From: Roseofilum acuticapitatum BLCC-M154
Lineage (GTDB): Bacteria; Cyanobacteriota; Cyanobacteriia; Cyanobacteriales; Desertifilaceae
Direction of reading: 5' to 3'
Assembly: GCF_030068475.1 (NCBI RefSeq)
Contig: NZ_JAQOSP010000086.1
Coordinates: forward strand, 1-64,000
Length of the DNA: 64,000 bases
A program made the translations under genes and the position numbers. The notes under the pieces were generated by a model. That model made no database searches. It saw only the letters and a list, made by a program, of their open reading frames with translations, and had not been told where the DNA came from. Of this stretch, positions 16,501 through 24,487 are shown one piece after another (position 1 is the first letter of the stretch; every line of letters begins with the position of its first letter).

Positions 16501-19057
16501 TGTGATAGTTGGAGACATTGAATCGGGCTATCAGTTTGGTCAATTGGCTTCCAACCTGTTGGCTAAATTTAATGCTAAAGAAATTACGGCCAAGGTCGTT
16601 CTCTGTACTGATGGAGATGTTAAACATTGGAAACAACCGGCCAGAGAAACAATCAAACCGTTACTCTCCGCCTATCAAATCGGTTTAGAAGCAGGTGACG
16701 TTATTTTCGCCACCTATTGTGCATTTTACGGATTTTGTAATTCCTATTTCTCTGGCACAAACTTGATAGAACTTGAACAGGAACTGGGCAGGTACAGTCA
16801 GGCATTTCGGGAACTAAAACAGGATACAGTTTTGTCGTGGAACCAACTTCATAGGCAAGGAATTTTAAACCTAATCCGACCCAACAGTAATCCAGGGTGC
16901 TTAGTGGGGGAAGCTTACAATGAGTATACCAATCTAGCGGTTCATTACTCGGTGAATGATCGCCTCGCGCTCCATATCCTCCATAGCCACAAACTGATCT
17001 TAAATTATTGGTTTGGACAAACCCATCCAGCCTTAGAGAATGCCGCGATCGCAGAAACCTATCTAGATGGAGTCACCGGCATGTTTGTGATTCCAGCATT
17101 TTATTTCTACGATTCTTTGGCTCGATTATCAGCCTTAAATGATGCCAATAGTGCTGACCGAGAAACGCACCTGGCAAAAGTGGATGCCAATCAGAACAAA
17201 ATGGTTCATTGGGCCAGTCATGCCCCAATGAACCATTTGCACAAATTTCATTTGGTAGAGGCAGAAAAATGCCGGATTTTAGGCGAAAAAGGGAAAGCAA
17301 GTGAACTCTACGATCTCGCGATTTCTGGAGCGAAAGCAAACGGCTACATTCAAGAAGAGGGACTGGCTCATGAATTGGCGGCGAAGTTCTATCTAGAATG
17401 GGGTTTGGACTGTCCCCAACCGAACGGCAAAGAAAAAATAGCTGCCCTGTATATGAGTGATGCTTATTATTGCTATGCCCGTTGGGGAGCAGGAGCCAAA
17501 ACAGAAGATTTGGAAAAACGTTATCCTCAACTGCTCTCTCGCATTATACAAGAATCATCCTTCCAGCTTCTTAGGGATCAAACCCTCACCTCCACGGTAA
17601 CCCAAATGGTGAGTACCAGTAGCGCCACAACCCGCTCTATCCTGGATTGGGGAACCGCTATTAAAGCAGCTCAATCTCTATCAAGTGAAATGCGCCTAGA
17701 GAAGCTCGTTTCTAGTTTAATTAAAGCAGCCATGGAAAATGCGGGAGCCGATCGCGCCATTCTGCTTTTAAACCAAGAAGGTACTTGGCAAGTGGCTGGC
17801 CAATATGCACTTGAGATGGGTGAGTTGCAAGAGTTGTCACCAGAGCAGTATCGATTTCCCAGCAGCGTCATTCATAAGGTGAAACGCAGCCAAAAGATTA
17901 TTATGGTTAACGATGTTGCTGGTAATACTGAATTTGCGGGCGATCCCTATCTGCTGGAAGGGCAACCCCTGAGTTTTCTATGTACCCCAATTCTTAATCA
18001 AGGCAACCTGATTGGTATCCTCTATCTGGAAAATCGTCTCGCGGTGGAAGTGTTCACCACAGATCGGATTGACCTGCTGAATTTGCTCTGTTCCCAAGCG
18101 GCGATTTCCCTGGAAAATGCCCGTCTGTATGAACAATCTCAACAGTATGCTCAACAGCTCGAAGGAATGGTGCAGGAACTTCAGCAGACACAGCAACAAT
18201 TACAGCAATCTTTTGATGAACTCAAACAAGCGCAATTGCAACTGGTGCAAGGTGAGAAAATGTCGGCTTTGGGTAACTTGGTGGCGGGAGTTGCCCACGA
18301 AATTAACAATCCCGTGGGATTTATTGCGGGCAACCTAGAACCGGTGCGAGAATACTTGGAGGATTTGTTTGGATTGATTGACCTGTATCAGGAAGAATAT
18401 CCAGAGCCAAGGGAAGCCATTGAAGAAGAAATTGAAGCGATAGACTTGGAGTTTCTCAGGGAGGATCTGCCACAATTAATTTCCTCCATGCGGGAAGGAA
18501 CCGATCGCATCCGCCATATCAGTAATTCTTTACGCACCTTTTCCCGTGCGGATAAAGACTATAAAGTACCGTTTCATCTGCACCAAGGACTCGACAGTAC
18601 CTTGCTGATTCTCAAACATCGCCTGAAAGCGAACGAAGAGCGGCCGGAGATCGCAATTGTCAAAGACTATGGAGACTTGCCAGAAGTGGAATGTTTTCCA
18701 GGACAGCTCAATCAAGTATTTATGAATTTGATTGCCAATGCGATCGATGCTTTAGAATCGACCAATGAGGGACGCAGTTTTGAGGAGATTGTGGCTAATC
18801 CTAATCAGATTACGATTAAAACTTCAGCTATGGCTGAGAAAGTAGCGATCTACATTGCTGATAATGGTACAGGGATGTTAGAAGAGGTGAAAGAACGCAT
18901 CTTTGAGCAAGGTTTTACGACTAAAGCTGTGGGTAAGGGGACAGGGTTAGGGATGGCGATCGCCTATCAAATTATTGTCGAAAAACATGGCGGTACAATT
19001 GTCTGTAATTCTGAATTGGGCAAAGGCACGGAGTTTGTAATTCACCTGCCTGTATAA
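13595..19057 (+). CDS. Ser/Thr kinase-AAA ATPase-GAF-histidine kinase hybrid, copy 2
   Basis: A 1,820-residue paralogue of the preceding gene with the same order: kinase with HKDIKPANIL and DFS, ATPase with GFSGIGKT, long helical region, GAF, coiled coil, and histidine kinase with HEINNP (His1568), NLIANAIDAL, ADNGTGM and GTGLGMA. The kinase and ATPase thirds are highly similar between copies, while the central helical sensor-like region (about residues 790-1300) is clearly more divergent, suggesting shared output but different input. Linkers differ by short repeats, e.g. a duplicated SPVPTP-type segment near residues 320-330. It starts 104 bases after copy 1; the two may be co-transcribed. 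Confidence 0.93.
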   Translation: MVSNLPGYQISESLYAGERTLVYRGLRSSDSLAVAIKVLRNEYPSFSELVQFRNQYAIAKNLNPSSIVKPLSLERYGNGYALVMEDWGATSLDKVLAENGSLDLESCLKIAIQLADILQELDRQRVIHKDIKPANILIQPETQQVKLIDFSIASLLPREAQEIKNFNILEGTLAYISPEQTGRMNRGIDYRSDFYSLGVTLYEMLTGVLPFTSDDPMELVHCHISQQPRNPVSQIPPVVADIIMKLMAKNAEDRYQSALGLKFDLEKCLKQWQESGKIEAFELATRDIAGRFLIPEKLYGRETEVQALLDAFERVAGSSPSADSPVPTPQCEMMLVAGFSGIGKTAVINEVHKPIVKQRGYFIKGKFDQFQRNIPFSAFVSAFRDLMQQLLGESDAQLNQWQEKILAALGENGQVIIDVIPELESMIGPQPPVLELSGSAAQNRFNLLFQKFIQVFTTPEHPLVIFVDDLQWADSASLNLMQLLMGESERGYLLLLGAYRDNEVNPVHPLMLTLDEIAHSGGNLNTITLAPLSQTDVNCLVADTLSCSQDVAQSLTELVYQKTKGNPFFATQFLKGLHEDELIVFNRDLGYWLCDMTQVRQLALTDDVVEFMATRLYKLPVETRDILKLAACIGNQFDLETLAIVSEREQMEVATSLWRALQEGLVLPLGETYKFFQGSEGEEKVRTEEISVGYKFLHDRVQQAAYSLIPEAEKQKTHLKIGQLLFSNTTEEEREEHLFAIVNQLNYGAELLLGFKERENLARLNLTAGMKAKSATAYSSAVNYFTLGQNLLSANCWQNQYDLTLALFESAAEAAYLNGEFERMEGLIEEVLREGRSLLDQINVYEVKLQAYTIQQKFTEAIETAFNILKVFDISFPESPTDADIQQSFAETKSLWMGLEIQDLINLPELKYPEKKAVLRILNSIVSPAYIALPQFLSLIVCEQVKLLIKNGNEPNAAFAYGTYALLLCVIVGDIESGYQFGQLASNLLAKFNAKEITAKVVLCTDGDVKHWKQPARETIKPLLSAYQIGLEAGDVIFATYCAFYGFCNSYFSGTNLIELEQELGRYSQAFRELKQDTVLSWNQLHRQGILNLIRPNSNPGCLVGEAYNEYTNLAVHYSVNDRLALHILHSHKLILNYWFGQTHPALENAAIAETYLDGVTGMFVIPAFYFYDSLARLSALNDANSADRETHLAKVDANQNKMVHWASHAPMNHLHKFHLVEAEKCRILGEKGKASELYDLAISGAKANGYIQEEGLAHELAAKFYLEWGLDCPQPNGKEKIAALYMSDAYYCYARWGAGAKTEDLEKRYPQLLSRIIQESSFQLLRDQTLTSTVTQMVSTSSATTRSILDWGTAIKAAQSLSSEMRLEKLVSSLIKAAMENAGADRAILLLNQEGTWQVAGQYALEMGELQELSPEQYRFPSSVIHKVKRSQKIIMVNDVAGNTEFAGDPYLLEGQPLSFLCTPILNQGNLIGILYLENRLAVEVFTTDRIDLLNLLCSQAAISLENARLYEQSQQYAQQLEGMVQELQQTQQQLQQSFDELKQAQLQLVQGEKMSALGNLVAGVAHEINNPVGFIAGNLEPVREYLEDLFGLIDLYQEEYPEPREAIEEEIEAIDLEFLREDLPQLISSMREGTDRIRHISNSLRTFSRADKDYKVPFHLHQGLDSTLLILKHRLKANEERPEIAIVKDYGDLPEVECFPGQLNQVFMNLIANAIDALESTNEGRSFEEIVANPNQITIKTSAMAEKVAIYIADNGTGMLEEVKERIFEQGFTTKAVGKGTGLGMAIAYQIIVEKHGGTIVCNSELGKGTEFVIHLPV

Positions 19058-19069
19058 CTTATTCTCTCC

Positions 19070-19651
19070 TTAGAACGAGAGTTTTTGGAATAGGTGAGCC
19101 ACAGGTAAGCTAAATCCAGGAATTACTTCTTCACCCTCTAAAGCGTCAACAGATTTGAGCAGGCGATCGGGTTCTTGGGCAGAGCGATAAACTAAGACAT
19201 AGTGTTCGCTCGGATGAATCATCCAGGCTAGGCGAGTACCATTGTCAAAATATTCCACCAGTTTGTCATGCATTTCTTCAACGGTATTCCCAGGAGATAG
19301 GACTTCAACAACTAGATCGGGCGCACCCTCCAAAAATCCAGAGGGAAGTTCAGTTATCCCTTGCAAACGCTCTTTAGCAAAGAAGGAAATATCGGGAGAG
19401 CGCCTATTCCCATTTTTCATTTTGAAGGCAGTGCTGGAATCAAACAAAGCTCCTAGTTTTTGGGACTTGACTACTGCAAAAAGAGCGGAGCTTAGAATAG
19501 CACCAATATTGCCATGTAATGCGCCTGAATTTCCCCTGTCGATCAATTCTCCATTCACAATTTCATAGCGGTGTCCGTCCTTGGGCAGTGCCATGAATTC
19601 CTCATCTGTCCAAGTTTTTTTTTCTGTTATTACTTCAGTTGCAGTAAGCAC
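19070..19651 (-). CDS. Uma2-family (DUF820) putative restriction-like endonuclease
   Basis: A 193-residue Uma2 protein of the PD-(D/E)XK superfamily. It has WTDEEFMALPKDGHRYEIVNGELI at the N-terminus, SPDISFFAKER, then DLVVEVLSPGNT with the catalytic-type E-V-E arrangement, and YFDNGTRLAWMIHP. Uma2 genes are expanded in cyanobacteria; their role is not established, though nuclease activity is assumed from the fold. It is convergent with the kinase copy 2 gene (12-base gap) and probably independent of it. Confidence 0.9.
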   Translation of the reverse strand: MLTATEVITEKKTWTDEEFMALPKDGHRYEIVNGELIDRGNSGALHGNIGAILSSALFAVVKSQKLGALFDSSTAFKMKNGNRRSPDISFFAKERLQGITELPSGFLEGAPDLVVEVLSPGNTVEEMHDKLVEYFDNGTRLAWMIHPSEHYVLVYRSAQEPDRLLKSVDALEGEEVIPGFSLPVAHLFQKLSF

Positions 19652-19668
19652 CAGTGAACTCCTTACAA

Positions 19669-19893
19669 TTATGATTGTGTATCACGACAATGTTGAAACT
19701 CAGCCATTAATGGTTTTGACTGAGCAAGCTGACTAACCGCCAAAATAGAGAAGCCGAGAAGGTTGCCTTCTAAATCAACTCGTTCTAGGATGGCATCGTT
19801 TTCAGTTTCCCGCATATAACCGGGAGTATCTGAGAAAATGACTTCTAGAAAATCAGCTTCCGGGTCGAACCAAACCTTTACTCGCTCTGCCAT
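19669..19893 (-). CDS. DUF2283 family small protein
   Basis: A 74-residue protein with the DUF2283 pattern: VKVWFDPEADFLEVIFSD followed by LERVDLEGNLLGFSIL. Such proteins are common in cyanobacteria and usually pair with a small partner gene carried upstream. Its start overlaps the end of the upstream 103-residue gene by 16 bases, so the two form a translationally coupled pair. A toxin-antitoxin role is plausible from the arrangement but unproven. Confidence 0.85.
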   Translation of the reverse strand: MAERVKVWFDPEADFLEVIFSDTPGYMRETENDAILERVDLEGNLLGFSILAVSQLAQSKPLMAEFQHCRDTQS

Positions 19894-20189
19894 AGGTCTT
19901 CTCCTTTTTTCGGTTTATCAGTGAAATATGCAGTTACAACAAATGCGTCATCAGGAAGATACTTGACCACCACACAAAGCCATTTATCTCCAATGGCCGT
20001 TTGGGTGTAAAATGGATAAAACAGTTCTGCACTTTCATCACTGCGAGATTGACGCACTAATTGTGGATACTTCAAAGTATGGGCAATTCGTGCTTCCATC
20101 CCGACCATTTCAGGGTGAGTCAATATATGCACTAACCTTTCTTGAGTCAAACGAACTTCTCTGTTCTGATAGTCGAGAAGAATAGACAT
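19878..20189 (-). CDS. Small partner of DUF2283 (DUF4258-like)
   Basis: A 103-residue protein: TQERLVHILTHPEM, then the basic segment LVRQSRSDESAELFYPFY, GDKWLCVVVKYLP and VVTAYFTDKPKKGE near the end. The pattern (HIL..P, a Y-W-LCVVVK strand, final VVTAYFTD) fits proteins annotated as DUF4258-like or phage-related RNase-fold toxins, which pair with DUF2283. It overlaps the DUF2283 gene. Toxin identity is inferred only from arrangement and motif shape. Confidence 0.7.
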   Translation of the reverse strand: MSILLDYQNREVRLTQERLVHILTHPEMVGMEARIAHTLKYPQLVRQSRSDESAELFYPFYTQTAIGDKWLCVVVKYLPDDAFVVTAYFTDKPKKGEDLWQSE

Positions 20190-20261
20190 TAAACTACACC
20201 TCTATGGTGATCGAGATATCGCAGCTTTAGGTGGGCTGCTAAGTCATCAGAAAATTGGGTA

Positions 20262-20622
20262 GAAACCCCGTCCTTCTAGGACGGCTTTACGTTATAATAA
20301 GGGAGAAGCCACATTGACCTTAAAGGCGGGTGAAACTCCAGTGGTGGGACACTCAGTTAAAAGACGGCTAACCGAAATGGTTAGCTTGGTGGAAACACTC
20401 TGAACACAGCCCCCACAAGCAAAGACTTTGAGTGAGTGAAGCACAATAGTTACAAGTAGCCTGAATGGTGGCAACACCGGACAGAGTAGCGGCAATTGAC
20501 ACCGCCTATCGCACAACACCGGTATTCGACTAAAAACGGTATTGGGAGTTGTGGTTCGAGCAATTTCCAATGGTGGATATCTCCTTTTAAAGAATCCTCG
20601 TACCTTTAGGTCGAGGAGTGTC
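20262..20622. mobile_element. IS200/IS605-like remnant or non-autonomous element with structured RNA
   Basis: About 360 bases bounded by two hairpins: CCGTCCTTCTAGGACGG at 20268-20284 and CCTCGTACC-TTTA-GGTCGAGG at 20596-20616. Between them is a third perfect hairpin, GCTAACC-GAAAT-GGTTAGC at 20367-20385. End hairpins of this type are characteristic of IS200/IS605 family elements, whose ends also encode omega-type guide RNAs. No complete tnpA, tnpB or iscB is present. On the minus strand a 44-codon frame from a GTG contains a Cys-rich stretch, CNYCASLTQSLCLWGLCSEC, possibly a zinc-ribbon relic. The 20190-20757 interval contains nothing else I can support. Confidence 0.5.
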
Positions 20623-20796
20623 AAAGAAAGTCACGAAGGCACAAATGACTACCCTTGATTATAACCGCTACTTCCCATTAGGTCAGGACAGAGAATTTGC
20701 TATTATCCTGCCCAGATGAAACAATGACCAGGAACTTAAGGCCGATCGCCTCTCGTCATGACTGAGTTAAGTTGTTATTCAAATACGCTTCAAATT

Positions 20797-21510
20797 ATGA
20801 AACCTTATCTGAGCTTACTTTTAAGTTTTACGGTAGTAGCCTTGACTTCTCCGAGTCTGGCGCAAACTTGGCCCCGTGATTTTCCTGTGGATACTCGACC
20901 GGCTCCCTCGGAACCCTCTCCTAGTGTTCCTACTGAGGGTATTCCGGTGGAAACCAAACCCCGGTTTACTTGCGAAACTGAGCAGGGAATGCCAACGGTA
21001 ATGTATCATCCCAGCAGTCAACCGAGTCAAGCCTATGCTTGGGCTACTCCCATCGAATTGGGAGGGGGATGGACACCGGAGCGTCGCTGTGCAGAAATTA
21101 GTAGACGACTGGAGTTTTATCGGGCGGATGGCTTGCTGGAATTGCAAACGGGTTTTGAGAATGGCTATGATACGGTTTGTGTCACGACCCGTGCAGATTA
21201 TCGCTGTCGCATTGTGCTGACGGTTCCTCCTGGACAAAACCCGGAGTTAATCCGCGATCGCGTGTTTCAGAATTTGGCGATCGCCGATAGCGGCCAAAGC
21301 ACTCTCCCCGTTACCACCCTAACCGAAGGACGCAACGCCCGCAACTGGTTAGATCTGCTCGGCCAAGTCACCAACCGGGATCTTTCTGGACTCGGCCGCA
21401 TTCCCAACCCCCAACCCCAAACTCCCCAACCCCGCACCCTATCCAACGGTATCGATCTCCGGCCCTTCCTCGATCCAGCCGATGGGGGAACTGGGCAACA
21501 TCTGCGTTAA
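20797..21510 (+). CDS. COP23-domain secreted protein
   Basis: About 237 residues from the ATG at 20797 (MKPYLSLLLSFTVVALTSPS), which starts directly with a signal peptide; the earlier ATG at 20758 would put 13 polar residues in front of it. Likely cleavage is after SLAQ. The mature part has a Pro-rich stretch and then a COP23-type domain: FTCETEQGMPTVMYHP, WTPERRCAEISRRLEFYRADG, TVCVTTRADYRCRIVLTVPPGQNP. COP23 was described as a circadian-oscillating membrane-associated protein in a cyanobacterium; its function is unknown. Paired cysteines fit an exported domain. It has a Pro/Gln-rich tail. Confidence 0.85.
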   Translation: MKPYLSLLLSFTVVALTSPSLAQTWPRDFPVDTRPAPSEPSPSVPTEGIPVETKPRFTCETEQGMPTVMYHPSSQPSQAYAWATPIELGGGWTPERRCAEISRRLEFYRADGLLELQTGFENGYDTVCVTTRADYRCRIVLTVPPGQNPELIRDRVFQNLAIADSGQSTLPVTTLTEGRNARNWLDLLGQVTNRDLSGLGRIPNPQPQTPQPRTLSNGIDLRPFLDPADGGTGQHLR

Positions 21511-21558
21511 TATCAATTAAAAATTAAAAATTAAAAATTAAAAATGGGTAAGCGCTCT

Positions 21559-22866
21559 ATGAAAATTCTCGCCTATGTTTGGTGTGACCCCATCCTCGAA
21601 TCTCCCCCCGATCCAACCATTTGGGGATGGGAAGTCGATCGCATCTACCAAGATTTAGGGGACAGAGAGCAACTCAACACCCTCTTTCAAGACCTGGAAA
21701 AGGAGGAAGAAACCGAGGAGCTTTATCTCCTGATTCGGCGACTTGAAGAACTCGGTGATACCCTAGAAACCATGGCCCATGCGCTCCTGCGCTTAGAGTC
21801 GCGGAAGGTGAAAGTGATTGCGCTTCAAGGGGAAGACGGGAATAGAGGCGATCGCACCCCAACCCTCCAACTCTTTAATCACCTTCAAACCTATTATCGC
21901 AGTCTTCGCATTCGCCAAGGCCATGCTCAAAACCGTCTGCAAGCCAAACCCCCACCCGGAAAAGCACCCTATGGCTATAAACGCAGCAAAAATAGCTATA
22001 TTCTAGACCGCAGCTATGCCCCCGTTGTTAAAGACTTCTTCGAGCATTTTCTCCTCTATGGATCGGTTCGGGCTGCTGTTCGTTATCTCAATCAAAAATA
22101 TCGCAAAAAAATTTCAGTTTCCACCGGAAAAAGATGGCTCACTAATCCCGTTTATCGTGGAGATACCGCCTTTAAAAACGGCGAAATCCTCTCCAATACC
22201 CATCCCCCCATTCTCTCACGAGAAGAAGCCGCCCAAATCGATCGCCTCCTGCGTCGCAATCGTCGCCTTCCCCCCCGCTCTGCCAGCGCTCCGCGATCGC
22301 TCGCAGGCTTAGTCTCCTGTCAAAACTGCCAATCCGGGATGAAAATCACCCGCGTCACCCGTCATCGTCAACCCGGCGAATACCTCTATCTGCGCCCCAT
22401 CCACTGTCCCCGCGAACCCCAATGCAAAAGCCTGCGCTACCAACAAGTTTTAGACGCAACTATTAACAGAATTTGTCAAGATTTACAGCAAGCCATCTCT
22501 CAACTCACCCTACCCGATCTCGATCAAATCAAAGCACAACTTCAGCAAAAAATCAAGCAAAATAAACAGATCTTAAACCAACTTCCCGAACTCATCCAAA
22601 CCGGAATTTTAGACACCAAAACCGCCGATCTTCGCGCCTACCAACTCCGTACCGAACTCTCCCAACTGCAAGCCAATTTAGCCCAACTTCCACCCGTTAA
22701 TTTAACCTCAGTTGCCCAAGCCGTATCTATCCCCCAATTTTGGCTCGATCTCTCCGAATCAGAACGGCGCTTTTACTTGCGCGAATTTATCCAGCAAATT
22801 CAAATTATCCGCTCTTTTGAAACTGCTCCCCCCAACTGGTCAGTCAAATTAGTCTTTATCTTCTAA
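21559..22866 (+). CDS. Degenerate serine-recombinase family protein
   Basis: About 435 residues from MKILAYVW at 21559 (an ATG at 21544 adds five residues). The N-terminus has the fold pattern of a resolvase (LLIRRLEELGDTLETMAHAL, VKVIALQGE) but the catalytic motif (normally Y-x-R-x-S near the start) reads YVWCDPILESPP, so the nucleophilic Ser context is lost. The middle is a Recombinase-type domain (APYGYKRSKNSYILD, LNQKYRKKISVSTGKRWLTN), then a zinc-ribbon-like segment (LVSCQNCQSGMKI and IHCPREPQC), then a long coiled coil and a final YLREFIQQI. I recall similar proteins in many cyanobacteria. Preceded by AATTAAAAATTA tracts (21514-21543). Confidence 0.85.
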   Translation: MKILAYVWCDPILESPPDPTIWGWEVDRIYQDLGDREQLNTLFQDLEKEEETEELYLLIRRLEELGDTLETMAHALLRLESRKVKVIALQGEDGNRGDRTPTLQLFNHLQTYYRSLRIRQGHAQNRLQAKPPPGKAPYGYKRSKNSYILDRSYAPVVKDFFEHFLLYGSVRAAVRYLNQKYRKKISVSTGKRWLTNPVYRGDTAFKNGEILSNTHPPILSREEAAQIDRLLRRNRRLPPRSASAPRSLAGLVSCQNCQSGMKITRVTRHRQPGEYLYLRPIHCPREPQCKSLRYQQVLDATINRICQDLQQAISQLTLPDLDQIKAQLQQKIKQNKQILNQLPELIQTGILDTKTADLRAYQLRTELSQLQANLAQLPPVNLTSVAQAVSIPQFWLDLSESERRFYLREFIQQIQIIRSFETAPPNWSVKLVFIF

Positions 22867-22888
22867 TTCCGACTCTAAACCTCTTGAC

Positions 22889-23566
22889 CTAACCTTCAGA
22901 ATGACTATCCCAACTGAGTACCTGAATTCCATTCCAAAACGTGGGATATCCATTCCCCGGAGTCAGGAATTCTAGCAATAACTTGCATTCGGGATTCAGG
23001 GTAATGAAATCTAAATTCGCTTGCTGCACTTCTTTTTCATTGGCATCATCTACAATCAGAATAGCTTGAGAAGCTAGGAACGGACGAACCAGGAATAAAC
23101 CCATCAATTGAGAGCGATAGTCATGCGCTCCATCATAAAGATAAACACCAATTTTATTTTCGGTTTCGACTTCTTTGAGATCGACAAAAAATTGTTCAAA
23201 ATCTTGACAGCAGAAACAAACCTGACTGTCTAAACCAAACTTTTCTAAATTCTCTTCTAGTGCTTTTTGATTTTTACCATCTGGATCGAATTGAGAAAAA
23301 TCATCAACTGCATAAGCCATTCGCTCTGGAGCATCTAGAAGCGCACCAATGAGAGTTACTCCTTGATAACTACCAATTTCACAGTAAATTTCATCCGGTT
23401 CCATACAATATACAGCAAAATTGAGCAATTGCATGACATTAGTCGTTGTCATACCGCGCAGATCCTGTCCAGCTTCATAAAATCGGTCAGATTTGGGATG
23501 GATATAGTCGGTTCCCCAATTTTCATAGAGGGAGGGGAGTTGCTCTAGGAACTGATGATAATCCAT
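22889..23566 (-). CDS. Class I SAM-dependent methyltransferase
   Basis: A 225-residue protein with a Rossmann methyltransferase pattern: CEIGSYQGVTLIGAL (motif I, residues about 61-75), AYAVDDFSQFD (motif II with the acidic residue), VYLYDGAHDYRSQL (motif IV-like) and ILIVDDANE. It matches the Methyltransf_24 type, often associated with sugar or small-molecule modification. It is convergent with the recombinase-like gene. The substrate cannot be inferred. Confidence 0.8.
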   Translation of the reverse strand: MDYHQFLEQLPSLYENWGTDYIHPKSDRFYEAGQDLRGMTTTNVMQLLNFAVYCMEPDEIYCEIGSYQGVTLIGALLDAPERMAYAVDDFSQFDPDGKNQKALEENLEKFGLDSQVCFCCQDFEQFFVDLKEVETENKIGVYLYDGAHDYRSQLMGLFLVRPFLASQAILIVDDANEKEVQQANLDFITLNPECKLLLEFLTPGNGYPTFWNGIQVLSWDSHSEG

Positions 23567-23617
23567 AGGTAGAATCTAGGTCAATTAGGTATAGTATACA
23601 GAATAGCAAAAATCAGT

Positions 23618-24484
23618 TTACGATCGCATTTTTGTTAACCTTAAATTTACAATCGACAATCCCATGATCGCTAAAAAAAGAACTAAACCAATCGTACAAG
23701 CATAACTCATTTCTAGCCTCTGAAATGCCTGCTCATAAACATAATAAACCAAAGTCTTCGAGCTGTTTCTCGGCCCTCCCTGGGTCATGATGTACACTTC
23801 TTCAAACACTTTAGTGGCGGAAATTGCTGAAATCACGGCCACTAAAAATAAATAGGGTTTCATCAAGGGTAGGGTAATATCCCAATGCTTAATCAGACCA
23901 TCGGAACCATCAATGGCTGCTGCTTCGTAGAGTTCTTTAGGAATACTTTGCAGTCCGGCTAAATAGATGACCATATAATAGCCCAATCCTTTCCAAATAG
24001 TGACCACCATGACGCTATAAATCGCCCATTGGGGACTGGTTAACCAGGGAATGGTGGGTAGATGTAAATAGCTTAAAGTTTGGTTGAATAAGCCATTTTC
24101 AGCATAGAGCCATCGCCAGGCAATTCCGGCAACGACCATGGAAATAATTACGGGGGTGTAGAAAGCGGCTCTAAAACCACTGATTCCTTTAATTTTTCGA
24201 TTGACTAAAATGGCTAATCCTAGGGGAAGAATGACCAGTAAAGGCACAACACAGAAGAGATAAAGCAGGGTATTGCTGAGGGTTTGCCAAAACAGGCGAT
24301 CGCTCCCTAATCGCTGGAAATTTTTTAACCCCATCCATTGAGTTTGCTGGCTGATTAAATCATAGTTAAATAAACTGAGGTAAATGGCTTGCAAAGCGGG
24401 CCAAAATACAGTTAAGCTTAAAATGAATAGGGCAGGAAGCAAGAACAAATAGGGAGTTAAAACCCTCCAGCGCATTGCATTCAT
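23618..24484 (-). CDS. Sugar ABC transporter permease (MalF/UgpA type)
   Basis: A 288-residue inner-membrane permease with six predicted transmembrane segments and the EAA loop EAAAIDGSDGLIKHWDITLP near residues 188-207, which contacts the ATPase. It begins MNAMRWRVLTPYLFLLPALF. The pattern is that of carbohydrate (MalF/LacF/UgpA) permeases. No ATPase, binding protein or second permease is adjacent, so the rest of the transporter is elsewhere, as often in cyanobacteria. It starts four bases after the stop of the upstream gene, so they are co-transcribed. Confidence 0.93.
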   Translation of the reverse strand: MNAMRWRVLTPYLFLLPALFILSLTVFWPALQAIYLSLFNYDLISQQTQWMGLKNFQRLGSDRLFWQTLSNTLLYLFCVVPLLVILPLGLAILVNRKIKGISGFRAAFYTPVIISMVVAGIAWRWLYAENGLFNQTLSYLHLPTIPWLTSPQWAIYSVMVVTIWKGLGYYMVIYLAGLQSIPKELYEAAAIDGSDGLIKHWDITLPLMKPYLFLVAVISAISATKVFEEVYIMTQGGPRNSSKTLVYYVYEQAFQRLEMSYACTIGLVLFLAIMGLSIVNLRLTKMRS

Positions 24485-24487
24485 CTG

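Noticed and set aside
20292-20624. 110-residue minus-strand protein in the IS-like remnant
   Set aside because: No transposase motif; it starts inside an end hairpin. Treated as non-coding remnant.
20821-21237. Minus-strand 138-residue frame over the COP23 gene
   Set aside because: Antisense of a gene with signal peptide and family motif.
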